Below are positions 11,241-27,000 of a DNA stretch of 64,000 nt, piece by piece; position 1 is the first letter of the stretch; the number at the start of each line of letters is the position of its first letter. The DNA is from Aplysia californica. Its lineage: Eukaryota; Mollusca; Gastropoda; Aplysiida; Aplysiidae. Where the stretch lies: the NCBI RefSeq assembly GCF_000002075.1, contig NW_004797281.1, forward strand, positions 527,714-591,713. The letters run 5' to 3'. Below the pieces are notes generated by a model that saw only the letters and a program-made list of their open reading frames with translations, ran no database searches and was not told the DNA's origin. The translations under genes were made by a program, and so were the position numbers.

Positions 11241-11671
11241 AGTGGAAACCTGATATAACAGGGATGGTGGGACCAGAGAAAAAGTCCTGTTATATCAGAT
11301 CCCTGTTAAATAAAAAATGCAAGGGAATTTTAAGCATTTGCGGACTAATCCAGCTAGGCTTAGGGCTAGATTGAAGTCTGCAGCACAACGCAGCCCTCTC
11401 TTGCTTCACCCGCTGCATGAGTTTGCAGTGGCGTGGCTTGCGTGGGCTTGCTACTTGTTACTTTCTCGCTCTCTCTTTTTCTCTCTTACTTTTTACACAT
11501 TGTTAACGAGCCTTTGTCCCTGCTATAACCGGTTGGGCTCCTTTGAGGTCCTGTCATAGCTGATAACTTTTATTAATAGAGACAAAGAGTAGGAAAAAAG
11601 CAGGGATTTCAAAAATCCCTGTTATTACTAGATCCGTGTTATTACCGGGCCTGTTATATATGGTTTCCACT
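11241..11671. mobile_element. pogo-like MITE, about 430 bp
   Basis: The left end reads GAGTGGAAACCTGATATAAC and the right end GTTATATATGGTTTCCACTG, with TA on each side. Inner copies of CCTGTTATATCAGATCCCTG and ATCCCTGTTATTACTAGATC mirror each other. No transposase frame is present. Confidence 0.65.
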
Positions 11672-12065
11672 GTATACATTATAAGGAATCATTTTCTGTG
11701 TCCAAATATCAAAACTGGAAAAAGCAACGGACAAGCACAACATTTATGGAAAAAAATCACAATACCTGGCCACATTTAAGAATAGTTGTCAAGGAGATTC
11801 ATAATGTGGGTGTATATCAAACTGCGCATTTGTGAATGTGAATAGGTATCTAAGAGGCCATATTATTAGATATGCTTTAGATGATACCATAACACAGATT
11901 CAGACCAGCTGTTATGACAGGTAAGCATCTTCCACTTATTCCAGACACGACTTCCATCACGCATGAGTAAAAATCTTTCATACAATTAATACAAACAACC
12001 ACTTCCTTCAGGAAGCAAACATTTTTTCAAAACAATAATGCAATATGCCATGGGCATTTACGCCT

Positions 12066-12317
12066 TTAACCCTATCCATACGCCCTGGGGTCATTTGTAC
12101 CCCCGGGGTTGTTTCCTTAACATTTTACAATACTTCTAGTGCAAAGACATCTTTGAAACTTTCGGTGTATTTCTCAAAAAATCATTTTGACAGACTGCTA
12201 TGCAAAGCGTACGGATCGGATAAATGAGTAAAATTCCTCTTTGGAAAGTGGTGGCACAGAGTTCCCCACGTCGCATGGATACGATAGTAAAAAACGACGT
12301 ACGGATAGGGGGTAAAG
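12066..12317. mobile_element. TTAA-type (piggyBac-like) MITE
   Basis: The left end TTAACCCTATCCATACGCC pairs with the right end ACGTACGGATAGGGGGTAAA. The left end begins at TTAA; the right TTAA has decayed. Inner palindromes such as GGTCATTTGTACCCCCGGGG add structure. Confidence 0.5.
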
Positions 12318-12330
12318 GGCTGTGTGGGAT

Positions 12331-12394
12331 GGGCGGGGGGGGGGGGGGGGGGGGGGGGGGAAAAAAAAAAAACGGGGGGGGGGGGGGGGGGGGG
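12331..12394. repeat. G-tract / A-tract / G-tract
   Basis: About 25 G, then 13 A, then about 23 G. The proline or glycine open frames over it are artefacts. Homopolymer lengths here are probably unreliable. Confidence 0.9.
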
Positions 12395-13039
12395 CAGACA
12401 AAAACAATCGAAACGAATACACATTACATTTGTAGCTTTTGCACCAGATATTTTTTTCCCAGAACAAAGTCATTCATTCATTATTCTCTCCAGGAGAAGC
12501 CTTCAGTCAACATTGTTATATCCTGAGTTCATATTTTCTATTGAATTCAAAGGAAAATGTCACCTTAATTTAGTACACATTGCACATAAGATGAGAAAAA
12601 TAAGTTAGAAAAGAATATCACTACAAAACTAGTGAATAAAAAGGTATGATTCAAAAGCTTTTAAAAGCACTTCAAACAAAATTACAAAACCAACCTCAAA
12701 CATCAATGATGTTATCAGTAATATCACACACGTTAAATGTGAAAAAGGAAAATTTTTTAAAATAATGATTTACTGTACGCACATCTAATCAGGCAAGCAA
12801 AACATAATGGCCACAACAGAGATACATATTATATATGTACATGTATAAGAGGCTTGTTTGCTGATCTGAGAAGCCTCACTCTGCAAACTAAACTATGTTG
12901 CCTACTGGGGGAAGGGACCCATTGTCATTCTCACGCGAACAGACCCCCCCAAAAAAGACAACATTCCGACAACCATCCATTGTAAATGTATAGGTTTAAC
13001 AACACCCTTTTCAACACTACTGGATTATTTATAAGCCGG

Positions 13040-13200
13040 GATCACAGAATTTAACACCTGTCTCTGATAGGACTGAGCCTAACGGGTTGAGAGAAAACTC
13101 CAGAAAATGACCAGAGTTCAAGAAATCTCGGATTCAAAACAGGGCGACCTACTCTGTAGTTCAGCAAGAAGCATAATACCAACTGAGCTAACCAACTGTC
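13040..13200 (-). mobile_element. tRNA-derived SINE
   Basis: The minus strand reads GTTGGTTAGCTCAGTTGGTA (A-box like), then TGTTTTGAATCCG (B-box like) about 45 bases on, then a body including TCTGGTCATTTTCTGGAG. tRNA-like head plus unrelated body indicates a SINE and not a tRNA gene. Confidence 0.6.
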
Positions 13201-13376
13201 CATGATATAAAGAAAATAGTTACAGTAATCCAGAACTCAAAGGAAAAGTCAGATGCAGTGCACGAGAGCACAACGTACATGTCAGGAGCTTTAACATCCT
13301 CCAGGAAACATAACATACTGGGTATTTTAAAAAATGTTAAGTGTTTGTAGTTGTACGAATGCCCTTATCGACACAA

Positions 13377-13580
13377 ATTAGATCATTTAGGAGGCAGGTT
13401 TCCCACCCTGCCTGTGTAGGGACCAATCCGAGCTGAAAGGAATATAACATTCTAGCAGAAAGACCGAGACACTTGAAAAAAAATAAAAATTTCTACCCAC
13501 CCTGAATCAAACTAAGTCCTCCTGCACGTGACAGTGATAGCCAAGCGCCTAACCATTACTACACCACAGACACCGGTCTT
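13377..13580 (-). mobile_element. tRNA-derived SINE
   Basis: The minus strand begins GGTGTAGTAATGGTTAGGCG (A-box like), with GTTTGATTCAGG as a degenerate B box, followed by a body with CGGTCTTTCTGCTAGAATG. The head resembles that of the SINE at 59963. Confidence 0.6.
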
Positions 13581-13651
13581 CAGCAAATTTATTTTCAAAA
13601 CAATACCAATAGTGCAGTACTCCATGGGCATTGGCATCGATATGCCGTACG

Positions 13652-13705
13652 GAAAAAAAGTGCGCGCTCATATGACCTTATGCAGTTGCGAGCGCCATAA
13701 AACTC
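13652..13705 (+). mobile_element. SINE family A, 3' fragment
   Basis: GCGCTCATATGACCTTATGC followed by GAGCGCCATAAAACTCATAC is the 3' end of family A in the plus orientation, subtype with GAGCGCC instead of AAGTGCC. Confidence 0.6.
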
Positions 13706-14039
13706 ATACACAACAACGGAAAAAAAGTGGGGTGGAAAGGGGGCGCGGGTGCATTCAATCAAAAAACATATTTTTAACTTACTGTACTACACACACACAC
13801 ACGCACAATACACCCTTTTTCAAAAACAAAATCGCTCAATAATATTCTCTCCAGGAGATCAACTGCTGGCATTTTTGCCACTGGCAAAGCGACCCATCAA
13901 GTCCATACTCAGTGGGATCCAAATCCACACACAGCACAATACAATACTTACTTTGGGTTTTCAGGCACCACTATTCTATATCAAAACCAAGCATTGTCCG
14001 GTTCATCGTTTCCATGAATTATCCGATTGACTGCCTATA

Positions 14040-15300
14040 CCAATAAACATGAAACAATTATATATTTCTAATATATAATAGAAAACTTTTGTTGCAATTT
14101 ACAAAACTAAACAAATAAACTGATTCAAGCTTTTTTTTCTTCTTTAAAGCTACACTCAAAGCCAGAACATGAGAAAGCATGAGCATGGATGAAATCTCGA
14201 GGAGCAGCACAATGTATCCTTTGAACTCAAAAACGATGGAATTAAAAAGGGCATGATTAATATCTGCTGGAAAAAGTGACACATTCTCTCCCTCTTCTTC
14301 CCTTACAAAAAAGTCTCTAGCAGAAAACCATTCACACTTTTGCTAAATAGTGCAGTGCTCACAAAACTTGGTATCAAGCAATGATTGAAAGCAAGAGAAC
14401 TCACCAGAAACAAATTTGCAAGAGTAAACTTTTTCTCAGTGAAACCTCCTTGTTCCTTCTCTTTTCATGGAAAAACAATTCTTTTTTAATGCTTATACAC
14501 CCAAATCAAAACGAAACCTCCAGATATGCACTCATGGTTACAAAAAAAGTCTAAAGTATTAATGTTATGGCCGTTAAGACCGCTGGTTTTAATCAATTGT
14601 ATATTTCTACTTGATTTTTGTATTTTGTTCGTCTTTCTCTCTCGGATCTGATTATTTTGAATTGGCCCTCATACTCATAACCTTCCATACTCGTGGTCTT
14701 TTCTTTTCTACCTTCACTCTTTGAGGACACAATGCTGGTGCATATAATCCTAATTATCATTCGATGATTTCCCATCAACCAGCAAAGAAATCTCAATCTT
14801 TGTTTTCAACTGCAAAAATGGAACTGATTAATGTTTTGTGCAAAGCAGATACGTAGATTTCAAATTTCAAACACCACATCGTGGCATGAAATTATGATTT
14901 AATTATGATTTGTTACGAACAAACACAAAAAAGCAATTCTACAACCCCTCACCAATCATCATATGATGTAAAAACAAACCCATTACATTTATGAATGTGC
15001 ACTTGTAGGCCTAAGACAGCCAACAGCAAAGTACAATTTACTCTTTGGTACTGCCCTTCTCATGAAGATCAAACTTTCATGGAGACATGATTGTCAATTG
15101 CAAGTTCCCATGACGCATGTCACAAAATAAAAAGTTATAAATAAACTTTTGACATAAAAGTATAGTCACCACATGACACAGGAATAAGATAAATCAATGG
15201 AATCGCCCACACACTAGCCACATATGCTATGATGAGCACTTCATTTCAACCTGTCCATCTCACAATAATAGGATGGGACAGTGTCTTAGATCTGAAGGTT
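14040..15300. other. Flank downstream of RCAN, probably including its 3' UTR
   Basis: This AT-rich stretch follows the RCAN stop in the minus direction. I saw no canonical AATAAA on the minus strand here; an ATTAAA occurs at 14592-14587. No other gene was recognised. Confidence 0.35.
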
Positions 15301-15308
15301 ATGTAGGG

Positions 15309-15460
15309 AAAAGTGGAGGATGAGGAGGAGGAAGAGGAGGAGGATGAAGAGGAGAAGGAGGAGGATGAAGAGAAGGAGGAGGTGGAGGAGATGGACGAAG
15401 AAGTGGAGGAGGAGGGGTAGGAGGAGGCGGAGGAGGAATAGGAAGAGGAGGAGAAGGACC
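15309..15460. repeat. Purine-rich (GGA/GAGG)n tract in the RCAN 3' UTR
   Basis: About 150 bases of GGAGGA-type purine repeat on the plus strand begin 16 bases after the RCAN stop, so the RCAN transcript would carry the polypyrimidine strand. Serine-rich frames over it are artefacts. Confidence 0.85.
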
Positions 15461-15475
15461 TTCCCCTAATCCTGC

Positions 15476-19065
<3,590 letters not shown>

Positions 19066-21470
19066 GATGATGCCGTGCTGACAATCTTTTCTAGGCAATG
19101 AATTTCAAATTTACGACCACACTTGACAAAGGGTTGTGTCGAGTAAACCTTTCTGGGAGGCTCGTTGAACTGACTTGATCAAATTTCACCTCACTTCAGA
19201 AACAAGGAAAAGCTATTTGAAAATTTGATCGATGCCAAAGAGGTGGAACATCTAAGGTAAATACTTGAATTTAAAACTTTTGATTTCATTTAAAAATGAA
19301 AAGTCTTTTAAACAGAGTTCTACGTTAACTGCATAGAAGTGTCAGTCCAAAAGATGGAAAACATGTAATAGATCCACTGAAAACATCTTTCAAGTCCCTC
19401 TTTTCTATTACCTGTAAAGGAAGAGAAAGATTTATATAAAATTTTAATTCAACATATCTGAATCTGAGCTCAAGAACTGAGCTGGGAATGTTGTGTTATT
19501 TCATGATCAGTATGTGTTGCACCTTTAAAATTGGGATGATGTGGATCTGTCTCCTCCCCTCCCTCTCCTTACCAGTGCCAGCAAGGTGGTTTACAGGCCT
19601 ACATATAGATTTAAAAAATGATATTATGCCCCTGTAAATCTGTACTCCCCAAAACAGTCTTACCTCTAGCCGTTAACATTTTCAGTTACTCCCTCTAGCT
19701 GAAATTTTTAATAAATCAGATCATTATTTAATAAAACAAGGCCTATTTTATGATTCATGATTAATTTGCTAAGCTACAGTACAACACAAGTATAGGGTGC
19801 TATCTGCTATGATTATGGTGTTGACACTGTTTTAAGCCTGCTAGTGCTCAAGTAAGTTAGCCTAACTTCTACATCGGTAATACATGGTGACGTAATTCAG
19901 GGATGCTGCTCAACTTTTTTTTAATTAGCTGAAATCCCGGCAGCCCGGCGTGTGATTTCTCGACTTTTTTTCTCCCCGTTATTTGAACTTATGGCGAAGT
20001 CTCCGTTTTTCCGTAAAAATTTGAACATTTGGCGCAAGTTGTCGGGTGTGTGTGGATTTTTAAAAAACTATAGATTCTATCTCGATCTCAATAACGGAAT
20101 AGCGGATCAGGATCAAAATACCGGAAAAAAAGCGGAAAAGTGGCCTCCCTGGTAATTCTCTAGTTATGTAAATTTAATAGAATCTAGAGGCAGGCGTACT
20201 CCCTGACTGACCCTCCTACACTGTGAAAAAGAAACAGTTGCATACTGTTCGACTGAAATGGAACATGCATGACGAACAAAAACACTGAAGACAACCACGC
20301 AAAAAGTCACAACTATAATTGACTATGATTGACATTTCATTGCTGACTCATTACTATAAAAGGCTAAAGTAAAAGACATCATCTAGAGCTCTACTAAAAC
20401 ACTTCAGCTGACAACAACTTCCACTACTTTCAGGATAGCTAAAAGGAAGTGGCTATTTTCACCCCGGGTGAGAATAAAAATACGATCGACCTCTCACCCG
20501 GGGTGAGACCTGACAGTGTTGGCTATTTTCATCCGGTGTGAAACAAGACCTGTTCCGAATTTCTGAATACTGTCTATCAGTGTGGATGATCAAATTGAAA
20601 AAAAAAAAGAAAAAAAAAATGATGTATAGGTGAAAAGTAAACTAATTTGGTCCTCTTCAAAGATGCTATGGCTATTTCACTTTTCGAATCGAGCTCAACT
20701 ACGCGGGTCGCCATTTTGTTTTGCCCTGGAAGTTCTCGACTACTTTCAGGATAGCTAAAAAAGGGTTTAGGCCTACAAATCTAGATCAACAAATCCCAGG
20801 TGAGAATAACCTATGTCTCGCTATTCTCACTCTCTCCATTGTTTAAATCGAAAATGACCCAAGAGGGATCAGGGCTGAGGTTACCAGGGCTAATGCTCCA
20901 CAGAACGTGTTGGTGATGGTGTCCAAATAGAACATAGGCCTAGATCTAGATCTAGTCACAGTCAGGGCTGTCAAAATTGAAGAAAATTCCCAGAAATTTG
21001 GCTCTTATTACGTGTATCGCGTTTGGGCCGGAGAATGTAATTTTGCTCTCTGGCTCTTTTTTTTGGCTCCAAACTCCAAATGTTCAAGAAGAAGAGGCAA
21101 GAAAAAAAAAAGAAGAAAAATAGAAGAAAAAAAAAGAAAGTGAAGAAAAAAGCTTGGACTGCTTGAATAGTTATTAAAAACTATTTAACACGATTTAACG
21201 CCCTCACCCCTTTGGTCTGATCATAATTTACAACCCTTCAACCGTCATGAAAGAGTATATATTAAATTTTAATAGTCCCGTGCTTGTGTCTCATTACATT
21301 TGTACACACGCTCTCTGTTCCTTGATAGTGTGTGCAGGCAGAGAGGCCTGTCGTCGCAACAGTTATGTAGTGTAAACAACTAATGGTCCGGCCGGCGGCT
21401 GGTCCCACATCTCGCTCAGAGTCGGTAGTGAGCCTCCCTTTTTTTACTGGAGAGGCAAAAAATGTTTTTA
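19066..21470. other. Divergent RCAN/CDK5RAP1 interval, left part
   Basis: This is the upstream flank of RCAN. It contains GC-rich palindromes (CTCACCCGGGGTGAG at 20493-20507 and CACCCCGGGTGAG nearby) and two copies of ACTACTTTCAGGATAGCTAA at about 20424 and 20739. No coding exon was recognised. Promoters of both genes should lie in 19-24 kb, but no TATA box or start site can be assigned. Confidence 0.4.
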
Positions 21471-21472
21471 CA

Positions 21473-21935
21473 ATGTTATTAGGCCGGCTCTATTTCTCCG
21501 AACGTTCGGGGAAATAAACTTCAACTTTATTTCTCGGAACGGTTTCCGTTCTCGAGATTTTGATACATGTAATAAGAGAAAGGAGTGGCCCGTGTGCGTG
21601 TCAGTGTGTGTGTAAGGCTTTGCTGGGTAACTAAATGCAAAATAGGTTACTGCCAAAGGTTGAGCAGTATGTCTTGTTTTCTCGAGGTACCTTTTGAAGG
21701 TATTTTCAAATGAAGTATAGTCAGGGAACGTTGCCCAAACCACAACTGAAGTATGTGAATATTCAGACATTTAAAAATCTTCTAGCTCTAGAAATTGAAT
21801 TCGATGCAAAAAATGCTTCCTCCCAGTCTTCGCAGAATGGCAGAATGAAAGGATGACGTCTAAATCTCGCAAATAACCAAAAAAACTCTAGGTCAGAAAC
21901 CGTTCGGAGAAATAGAGTTCAACTTTATTTTTCCG
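21473..21935. repeat. Hairpin-repeat element, CGAACGTTCG type
   Basis: It starts with TTATTAGGCCGGCTC, then TATTTCTCCGAACGTTCGG, a palindrome core. A related TTTATTTCTCGGAACGG follows at 21527 and the inverted AACCGTTCGGAGAAATAG at 21899. The same start is found inverted at 26334-26372. Confidence 0.55.
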
Positions 21936-21973
21936 TGAGTTCTGAGAAAGAGTCACTTCCTTATTATTATGGC

Positions 21974-22092
21974 CGTCTTTATTCGGACTCAAGTCCGAAT
22001 AAAATTTTTTCATATTCGGACTCGAGTCCGAATAAAAAAAATTCATACTCGAGTCCGAATATGAAAAAATGTTATTCGGACTCGGGTCCGGA
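21974..22092. repeat. Palindrome cluster, CGGACTCGAGTCCG type
   Basis: Four 20-bp palindromes lie at about 21981-22000, 22014-22033, 22041-22065 and 22074-22092. The second is the perfect ATTCGGACTCGAGTCCGAAT; the others have one or a few mismatches. Confidence 0.8.
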
Positions 22093-22871
22093 AAAAAGGA
22101 AGTGTCTTCGTTCTATAGATCTAACGTTCAGTGCTTCCAATTTTCCGCCATTTTTTAGTTTCCCCCACACCTTTTCTGCTGATCCGATGTCCGCCGCGTC
22201 ATTGATACGCCCCCCCACCCCCCATGTTTCCCACTTTCTTTGTTGTAGAAAAGGGTAAAATTGAAGATTAGCAGACCACCTGGCACCTACATATTATGAG
22301 CTGTGTAAAAAAAAAAAGACCGATTCGTTCAAATACACGAGCCTGTGTCATCTCGATTGTTTACCAAGAAAAAGTTGTGTTGCTGTGCAGAGCTGAGCAT
22401 ACGGCAACTTTTGATTCCATAGACCAGCGCACAATTCATTACGTAGATCTACGTCAAGACTAGCATATTGTAATAATGATCATTACTGGGGGAAACAAGA
22501 CTGACGCTTATGCGACGTTCAACGCCTGGACCGATAGTGCCCCCCCCCTCCCCCGACACGCACACAGCCACACGTGTGCAGGCCGCCCATCCGACCCTGA
22601 CACACGCTAATGAGCCATCTTTAATTGCTTCTGATGACCTCTTGACAAATAAACATTTATTAGAAGCACTTTAACTTTTCAGGCCGGCCTCAAATTCATC
22701 ATAAGATAAAAACTCGGCTCCTGCACAAAACGGGTAAACGCCATTTGATGATTTTGCCCGAAGGGATCCCGGACTCTACCCAGCCTGAGGCGAGTCACGA
22801 GTGAGGCAGGACAGGAAGCCGGAGTCACGAGTCACAGGAAGTCGGAAGTCATGTCATGCTGGACAAGAATC

Positions 22872-22935
22872 AGAGTCCGAATAACATTTTTTCATATTCG
22901 GACTCGAGTCCGAATAGTCACTTCGTATTATTATT
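22872..22935. repeat. Palindrome and inverted copy of the 22.06-kb repeat
   Basis: 22872-22895 is the exact reverse complement of 22060-22083. It is followed by the perfect palindrome ATTCGGACTCGAGTCCGAAT at 22896-22915, then AGTCACTTCGTATTATTAT, a flank also seen near 21952 and, inverted, near 24530. Confidence 0.75.
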
Positions 22936-24065
22936 CATTCCAAACCACATGCAGTAAGCCACCAAGGGCATAGGTGATTTTATCGGCCTGCGAGAGGTCA
23001 GGGGAGAGTTGGAGCTATTCACACCAAAGGGGGGAAGGGGGCGGAATAGCGAGACATGGGTCCATGGGATATTCTCACTCGCTATACTATCCGCTATATT
23101 GGGTTACGGATCCGATTGGGTTATTCTCGAATAGAGGTGGCCAATCGATATAGTCTGACACATTATGTTGTGTTTTAATGGGTAAGAACAGATCATAATT
23201 AAATCCCATCTTGAAAAGAAACATAAAATGTAACATACACAAATAATGAACACTTGACACAATAAAATGAGAACAAAAATACTGAGACTACACCTCAAAG
23301 GAGTTGTTGAGTGAGGAAGGTGGAAGCTTTTCCGGACAAGGGAGACAACGCTGAATTGTTGTCATTAATTATTGTAAAACTTAGCTCAGATCTATGACAC
23401 AAATCAATGTTTCTATTCCTGCAATATAACTGAAAAAACTTATACTGCAAGATTGGAAGACTAGCTCACGAGATGTTTGGGATACAGTTTCTTTAAGCTA
23501 AAAAAAAATAAATATATAGATCTATATATAAAGCGGAAAAAAGAGCTGTCAGGTCAAGGGGATGGAACTTTTTGGAAGACAAAAAAAAAAAGAAAAGGAA
23601 AGAAGTTCTGAAGTAGACCACGAACACGAAATCTTAAAAACACTTCCGGTTGCATGACCTTTCTACTTTCGGTTTTTCACAACTACAACCATGATTATGA
23701 TTGCCATTGCACCAACCAAAGTTCCTACTTGGGTGAAGTGAAACGCTCAGCATCGCCAAACACGAACTGCATAGGAAATCATACTTCCAGCTTTTGGGTT
23801 TTAGATAATTTTGTCAGTCTTACTACTTACTAACTTTAAAAAGTCTAAGACTGAGCCTTACTATTCAGCCGGTAGTTCCTTGTTTGTGGTTCTATCTGTG
23901 AAATTGTTTGGTTCTATCACTATCGCAGTCACTACTCAAGTGGTTCCTTTGATGTCAGGGCGATAGTAATTAAAGAGTCAAAGATTTCAACATTTGTGAC
24001 CTGAACGATATTTCCTGTTCCTAGATCAAGATCTATAATCTAGATTCTAGTCATAGAGTCTAGTC

Positions 24066-27000
24066 ATGTCGAATTTACATTTCTTGAGAACACTGCAGTG
24101 TGTTTGTAAAAAAAGCAACTGGACAAAGAAACGTTTCTTGGGTTTGACTCCCAGGTTGATGTACACACATCTCAGTAAGAACATTCAACATTCATCTGAG
24201 GAACATAGTAAATCTGCTCCTGAAATAAAAAATGACAAAGGTTTGCAGCACCAAGACCAAAGACACAGAAGCTTAGCATCGGGCCCTGATTTGAGCAGTT
24301 TTCTCCAAGAAGCTGTAGGTTCTGGTCTGAGTCCTCCAACAGATAATGTTGGCCTTGATGATTCATACTTGGGTGCACACCTTTTCCATGGTGACAATCG
24401 CAGTGGTATGTATAACAATATTGAATGTAAAGGTCTTTATTGGTGGTTGCTGTAGTGTATGTTGCCGTGTGCAGTGTTTCAGTGTTGCGAGTTGTTTTAT
24501 GAACACATAATCTATATATATATAATAATAATAACGAAGTGACTATTTCTCCGAACGTTCGGAGAAATAGTGCCGATCTTTATTTCTCCGAACGGTTTCC
24601 GGCTTCCGGTCTCGTGATTTTTTGCCTATTTATTGCGAGAGTTCGGCGCCAACTTTCATTCTGCCTCTGGTCTGGGAAGGAACACCGCATGGCAAGCCCG
24701 CCTACATAACCTTCAGTAACACCCACCACACACCCACCACCATCAGGTACATGTACACACACAAACTTATGCACACACTAACTAAACATGATCAGTGGGC
24801 AACTTTTGAACGTATGACGAGCTGAGTTGTGGATGGAGAGACAGTGTGAGTGACAGAGCGGGTGAAAGGTAGAATTTACCAGTGTATCCACAGGCGACAG
24901 CAACTACAAGACGACGACACCGACCCCCCCCCCCCCATGGTTTGCAGGATGCAAGGGAATGAGTGAGATTTTCTTTGTGTGTGCCTGGAGGGAGGGGGTG
25001 GGGTGTGAAAGTCATGAGGACGGGGATGAGCCGCGGGAGAGAACACGGGAATTGAACGAATGAGTGAAACTGAAAAAGAGGAACAACTCATGAGCCCTGG
25101 AGTGAATATATCCTGTGTTTCTATTTTTGTATACTTTTAACTGTTACTGAATAAAGGCTGAAATAAAGCCTGAAAAACACACACACTCCTCACTCTCCAT
25201 TTACACACTTACTACCACACACAGACACACTCACACGCACATGAATAGACACACACACAGGAGCAAATTTTTGGGTCTATATCAATTTCAATTTTCAAGA
25301 GCTAGTCTAGAGATTTTTAGATGGGTGTAAAAACGTGAAAAATTAAGGTTTCACAACAGAATGAAATCAAAATTAGTCGAACAGCCCATAAACAACCACA
25401 AAAATAAACAAATAAGGGTGTGTGTCAACCTGTCCGAAGAAAATTGCCTGTTTTAACCCTAAAAGTGCGTAAATTTTTTTTTTTAAGTACAGGATATTAC
25501 ATGTAAATTATGGAATCACACACTTTAAGGGGCCTGCCAGTGTCAGTACATGTAATCGGTTTTGGTGGAACGTACGCTCTAACATAAAACATTTAAATCT
25601 ATATATATACATGTATATATATTTAGAATCTGATGAAGGAAGGAACATCAAATTAAATGACGTTACACTATGCAACATCCCCCCCCCCCCCTCCTTTCCC
25701 CACAAAAAATGGTAGAAAAACAACACATCAGAACAGTAACAAGAAAAAAAATTACACACTAACAAAATAAAACACCACAAAGAGTCAAAGAGGGAAAATA
25801 AAAGTAACTGTAACGTATTCAACAAATCAACAAGTGAGAAAGAGACTAAGTGAAGCTAAGTGAACTTTCTTTCAAAAGTAAAGAGGTTTCGGTTTCTTTC
25901 TTTTTTTTCTTTTTTTTAAAAATAAATTTGACTTTTAATTATTCCCCGACCAAAAAATCGAGCCAGGATTGATAGGTCGCGGCCACGACAAACGCAGAAG
26001 CTAGTTCTATGTGTCGTTATCAATAACCCTCCGTAGATCTAGATCTAGACAGCACATGAGTGAACACAACACATTAAGTTTAAGAGCAGCACACTTCATA
26101 GGCAACATGTCATATCTGTAGCGAAAAACTGTTTGGAACTGTAGCATTTCTTTATAAATATTTACTGCGGACTTTTTTGGACCGATTGAACCATATTGTA
26201 TACGAATAATCTTTGGTAGGCCTATACTCTATATAATATCCGAAATTTGCGGGAAAGGATGTGATTTCAGAGTGTTCGGAGAAATAGTGCCCAGCTTTAT
26301 TTTCCCGAACGTTCGGAGAAATAGTACCTAGCTTTATTTTCCCGAACGTTCGGAGAAATAGTGTCGGCCTAATAATAATTTTACAATTCCAGTCATGTTC
26401 TCAACCCAGTGGACCCTACGAGTCTATGCCGGAACGTAATGCCTGATTGTGACTACCTTTACACATTTGTGTTCTGGATGCAAGCCTCAGTGTGTAGCAT
26501 GTATTATAACAGACAATGCACAGGAGGTCAAGTGCACTGGTTTTGTGTAGACTGAGCCTTGAGGGGTGCAAGGCTCAAGGGGTTGAACTTTAATTTCATA
26601 GTAAAGCTAGCTAGTGAAGTGGCATCTTCTGTTTTTCAACACTGTAATAAAGTTGCCCTGTTATCTGGAGTCTTAATTTTTTAATCCCTTTCATTATTTC
26701 TGTTCACCTATGTAGTTAGGTATTTAATTTTTTTATGTCAAATTTAAATTATATGGTGTTGATTATAAATTCATTCAAGGATGGGTGTGCATCGAACATG
26801 TCTACCATTATCATTCAAATATTATATACTCACTGTAGTCTTTTAAATTGTCTTTGAATTTATGGTTGTCTGCCTTCTATAATTTCTCCAACAAAGGAAC
26901 ATCATTATAGATCAGTTTTGTATTTTAGTGTTTTTATTATATAAAGTGTTTTTTTATGGACCTCTCCAATGATATTATTATATTTATATCATTGTCAAAT

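Noticed and set aside
12330-12395. G-quadruplex regulatory element
   Set aside because: A G-A-G homopolymer of uncertain length between genes; it could fold, but nothing ties it to a function.
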